Source: Actinomycetota bacterium (GTDB taxonomy: Bacteria > Actinomycetota > Actinomycetes > Nanopelagicales > Nanopelagicaceae). From it: a stretch of 6,876 nucleotides of DNA. The DNA lies in contig CANMCL010000045.1 in NCBI GenBank assembly GCA_947496345.1, positions 1 through 6,876 on the forward strand, given 5' to 3'. Shown piece by piece: positions 5,444 to 6,876 of this stretch; the stretch's first letter is position 1; each line of letters begins with the position of its first letter. Below the pieces are notes generated by a model that was not told the DNA's origin, made no database searches, and saw nothing but the letters and a program-made list of their open reading frames with translations. The position numbers were made by a program, and so were the translations under genes.

Positions 5444-6208
5444 ATGTCAGATAAGCCAGTCAAAGTTCGTGAGCCGCTGGCTATTTTTAAATCTCTGTTC
5501 GCTCTTCTCCTAGTCGCGCTTTGTCTTTGGGCCGCGCAATGGCAGTTCCAACGTGGAATCGACCGCCAAGATCGCAACTCCCAGATTGAATCTCAGTTGA
5601 CCTTGCCCGCTTTAGATATCACTGAGATCACATCTGGGAAATCCGTGGATGTATCAGAATACGAATGGCGAACTGTTAGAACATCAGGTTCTTTCAAATC
5701 CTCGCAACAAATTCTCTTGAAGAATAGATACTTCGAAGGTGTCTATGGCTACGAAGTCTTGACCCGATTTGAATTATCAGATGGCAGATTTATATGGGTT
5801 GACCGCGGCTGGGTAAAAGCAGGTAAAGATGCCCGGACCGCCCCCGAAATAACCGCAGTTCCCGAAGAGCAAGTTTCTATTGTGGGTCGAGTTAGATTGG
5901 ATAGATCTCTGCCAGTGGGTGCATTTTTCGCATTGCCGAATTCTGGTGCAGGAATGATCTCAAAGTTAAATGTGCAAAGTGGATTTGCAAGCGAGGGATT
6001 TTATCTAGATCTCATCAGCGGTTCAGCAAATTCATTAACCCCGAAAGCACCTGCACAAGTTCCGGAACTTAGCGATGGACCGCACTTGGCTTATTCCTTG
6101 CAGTGGGTTTTCTTCGCGGGACTTTTTGTTTACGGACGAATCTTAATTAGACGTGGTCAGATCCTGACGCGCAAAGAGCTCCGAATAGAGTCCACCAGCT
6201 CTAACTAG
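5444..6208 (+). CDS. SURF1 family cytochrome c oxidase assembly protein
   Basis: Membrane protein that helps build aa3-type cytochrome c oxidase, thought to act in heme a delivery to subunit I. The 254-residue protein has the family layout. The first membrane helix (about 15-32) is followed by WQFQRGIDRQ (33-42). A large extracytoplasmic domain carries VRTSGSF (78-84), ILLKNRYFEGVYGYEVLTRF (90-109) and WVDRGWV (117-123). Near the second helix comes GPHLAYSLQWVFFAGLFVYG (212-231), with the highly conserved HLAYSLQW. A basic tail follows. All hallmark motifs are present, so the gene is intact. It implies aerobic respiration with an aa3-type terminal oxidase. The last 22 codons, including the stop, overlap the end of the opposing ABC transporter gene. 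Confidence 0.92.
   Translation: MSDKPVKVREPLAIFKSLFALLLVALCLWAAQWQFQRGIDRQDRNSQIESQLTLPALDITEITSGKSVDVSEYEWRTVRTSGSFKSSQQILLKNRYFEGVYGYEVLTRFELSDGRFIWVDRGWVKAGKDARTAPEITAVPEEQVSIVGRVRLDRSLPVGAFFALPNSGAGMISKLNVQSGFASEGFYLDLISGSANSLTPKAPAQVPELSDGPHLAYSLQWVFFAGLFVYGRILIRRGQILTRKELRIESTSSN
6143..6208. other. 66-nt convergent coding overlap between SURF1 and the ABC exporter gene
   Basis: The SURF1 stop (6206-6208) lies inside the ABC gene, and the ABC stop (6143-6145) lies inside SURF1, so both strands code here. The encoded ends are outside the core domains: the basic tail after the last SURF1 helix and the tail after the ATPase domain. No intrinsic terminator is visible between the two genes. 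Full-length transcripts would therefore be complementary at their 3' ends. Confidence 0.9.
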
Positions 6209-6876
6209 CTCTTCATGCTTTCCGCGTTCGCGGATCAAGCCATTCTCCAAAACAATTATCTGATCCGCGCTCATGACCGTACTTAAACGGTGTGCGATGA
6301 CGATGCTGGTGCGTCCTTGTAGCGCGCTAGCCAAAGCGCTCTGCACCAACTCTTCATTCTCGGAATCCAGATGTGCCGTTGCTTCATCAAGTATCACGAT
6401 ACTTGGTGATTTCAATAGCAATCTTGCAATTGCTAGGCGTTGCTTCTCTCCCCCGGAAAGGCGATGACCGCGTTCTCCAACCATCGTTTCCAGTCCATTA
6501 GGAAGGGATGTGATTAAATCCCAAATCTGCGCCGCCTGACACGCCGCTTTCATCTCATCGATTGTCGCGTTCGACTTTGCATAACGTAAATTGGCGCTGA
6601 TCGTGTCATGAAATAGATGAGAATCTTGCATTACGACGCCGATTGAATCGCGCAGAGACGTCAATTTCAAATCCCGTAGATCAACGCCATCGACCTTTAT
6701 TGATCCCGAAGTAACATCGTATAGTCGCGGCAATAGTGCGCTTATCGTTGTTTTCCCAGCTCCTGATGGTCCAACCAGTGCGGTTACGGTGCCTGGCAGT
6801 GCTGAAAAAGTTATCCCTTTCAAAATCTCTTCGCTCTCTTTTATTTCTGGAAGCGAGGCAGCTTCTAAGGATGCCA
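6143..6876 (-). CDS. ABC exporter, C-terminal nucleotide-binding domain (N-terminal part outside window)
   Basis: Partial gene; the frame is open to the window edge, so the true start lies beyond it. The visible 244 codons hold a complete ATPase domain. It has Walker A GPSGAGKTT (6746-6772), the Q-loop VVMQDSHLF, the signature LSGGEKQR, Walker B IVILDEAT with an adjacent AHLDSE D-loop, and the H-loop IAHRLST. The motif set, the LFHDTISANLRYA segment and the end HEELVRAGGLYSELF are typical of type IV exporters in which a six-helix membrane domain precedes the ATPase (MsbA/MdlB-like). The membrane domain should lie to the right. Every ATPase residue appears intact, so an active half-transporter is likely; the substrate is not predictable. 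The TTG codon at 6821-6823 falls inside the domain and is not the real start. Its last 66 nt overlap SURF1. Confidence 0.93.
   Translation of the reverse strand, partial: ASLEAASLPEIKESEEILKGITFSALPGTVTALVGPSGAGKTTISALLPRLYDVTSGSIKVDGVDLRDLKLTSLRDSIGVVMQDSHLFHDTISANLRYAKSNATIDEMKAACQAAQIWDLITSLPNGLETMVGERGHRLSGGEKQRLAIARLLLKSPSIVILDEATAHLDSENEELVQSALASALQGRTSIVIAHRLSTVMSADQIIVLENGLIRERGKHEELVRAGGLYSELFARQDLTTSN

Noticed and set aside
6175..6202. Inverted repeat AGAGCT/AGCTCT with a 16-nt gap near the SURF1 end, possible bidirectional terminator
   Set aside because: The stem is only six bases, the loop is long, there is no T-run on either strand, and it lies inside both coding regions.
1..6876. 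Search for a novel mobile, defence or CRISPR system
   Set aside because: All substantial frames belong to housekeeping families. No direct-repeat arrays, transposase, integrase, tRNA or attachment-site pattern was seen.

Overview
The window is a stretch of a compact, gene-dense actinobacterial chromosome with moderate GC. Three things point to Actinobacteria: an InhA-type enoyl-ACP reductase directly behind a MabA-like FabG, a DUF3099 membrane protein next to SURF1, and an IF-3 gene whose only workable start is a rare AUC codon in a '..TEPRIND..' N-terminus. The moderate GC, very short spacers and gene content would suit a streamlined freshwater lineage such as Nanopelagicales (acI). That placement is inference and was not tested.

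The minus strand carries two blocks read right to left. The first is fabG (5036-4320), fabI (4318-3551) and a VanY-like peptidase (3567-2917), packed with a 1-nt gap and a 17-nt overlap. The second is the translation block infC (2674-2078), rpmI (2043-1846), rplT (1831-1472), a TrmH/SpoU RNA methyltransferase (1450-671) and pheS (625 to beyond position 1). A 242-nt non-coding stretch (2675-2916) separates the blocks. It is rich in short inverted repeats and looks like a structured mRNA leader for infC-rpmI-rplT.

The plus strand carries DUF3099 (5118-5420) and SURF1 (5444-6208), divergent from fabG. SURF1 runs tail-to-tail into the nucleotide-binding end of an ABC exporter gene on the minus strand (6143 to beyond 6876), and the two coding regions overlap by 66 nt.

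The genes cover fatty-acid elongation (FabG then FabI), cell-wall peptide trimming (VanY-like), translation initiation and large-subunit assembly (IF-3, L35, L20, an RNA methyltransferase), Phe-tRNA charging (PheS), and cytochrome oxidase assembly (SURF1). Nothing looks like a mobile element, CRISPR array, phage or novel defence system. The points most worth checking are regulatory. They are the AUC start of infC, the leader with mutually exclusive hairpins, and a repeated TANNNT-N6/7-ATG arrangement in front of fabG, DUF3099, SURF1 and pheS that suggests leaderless mRNAs.
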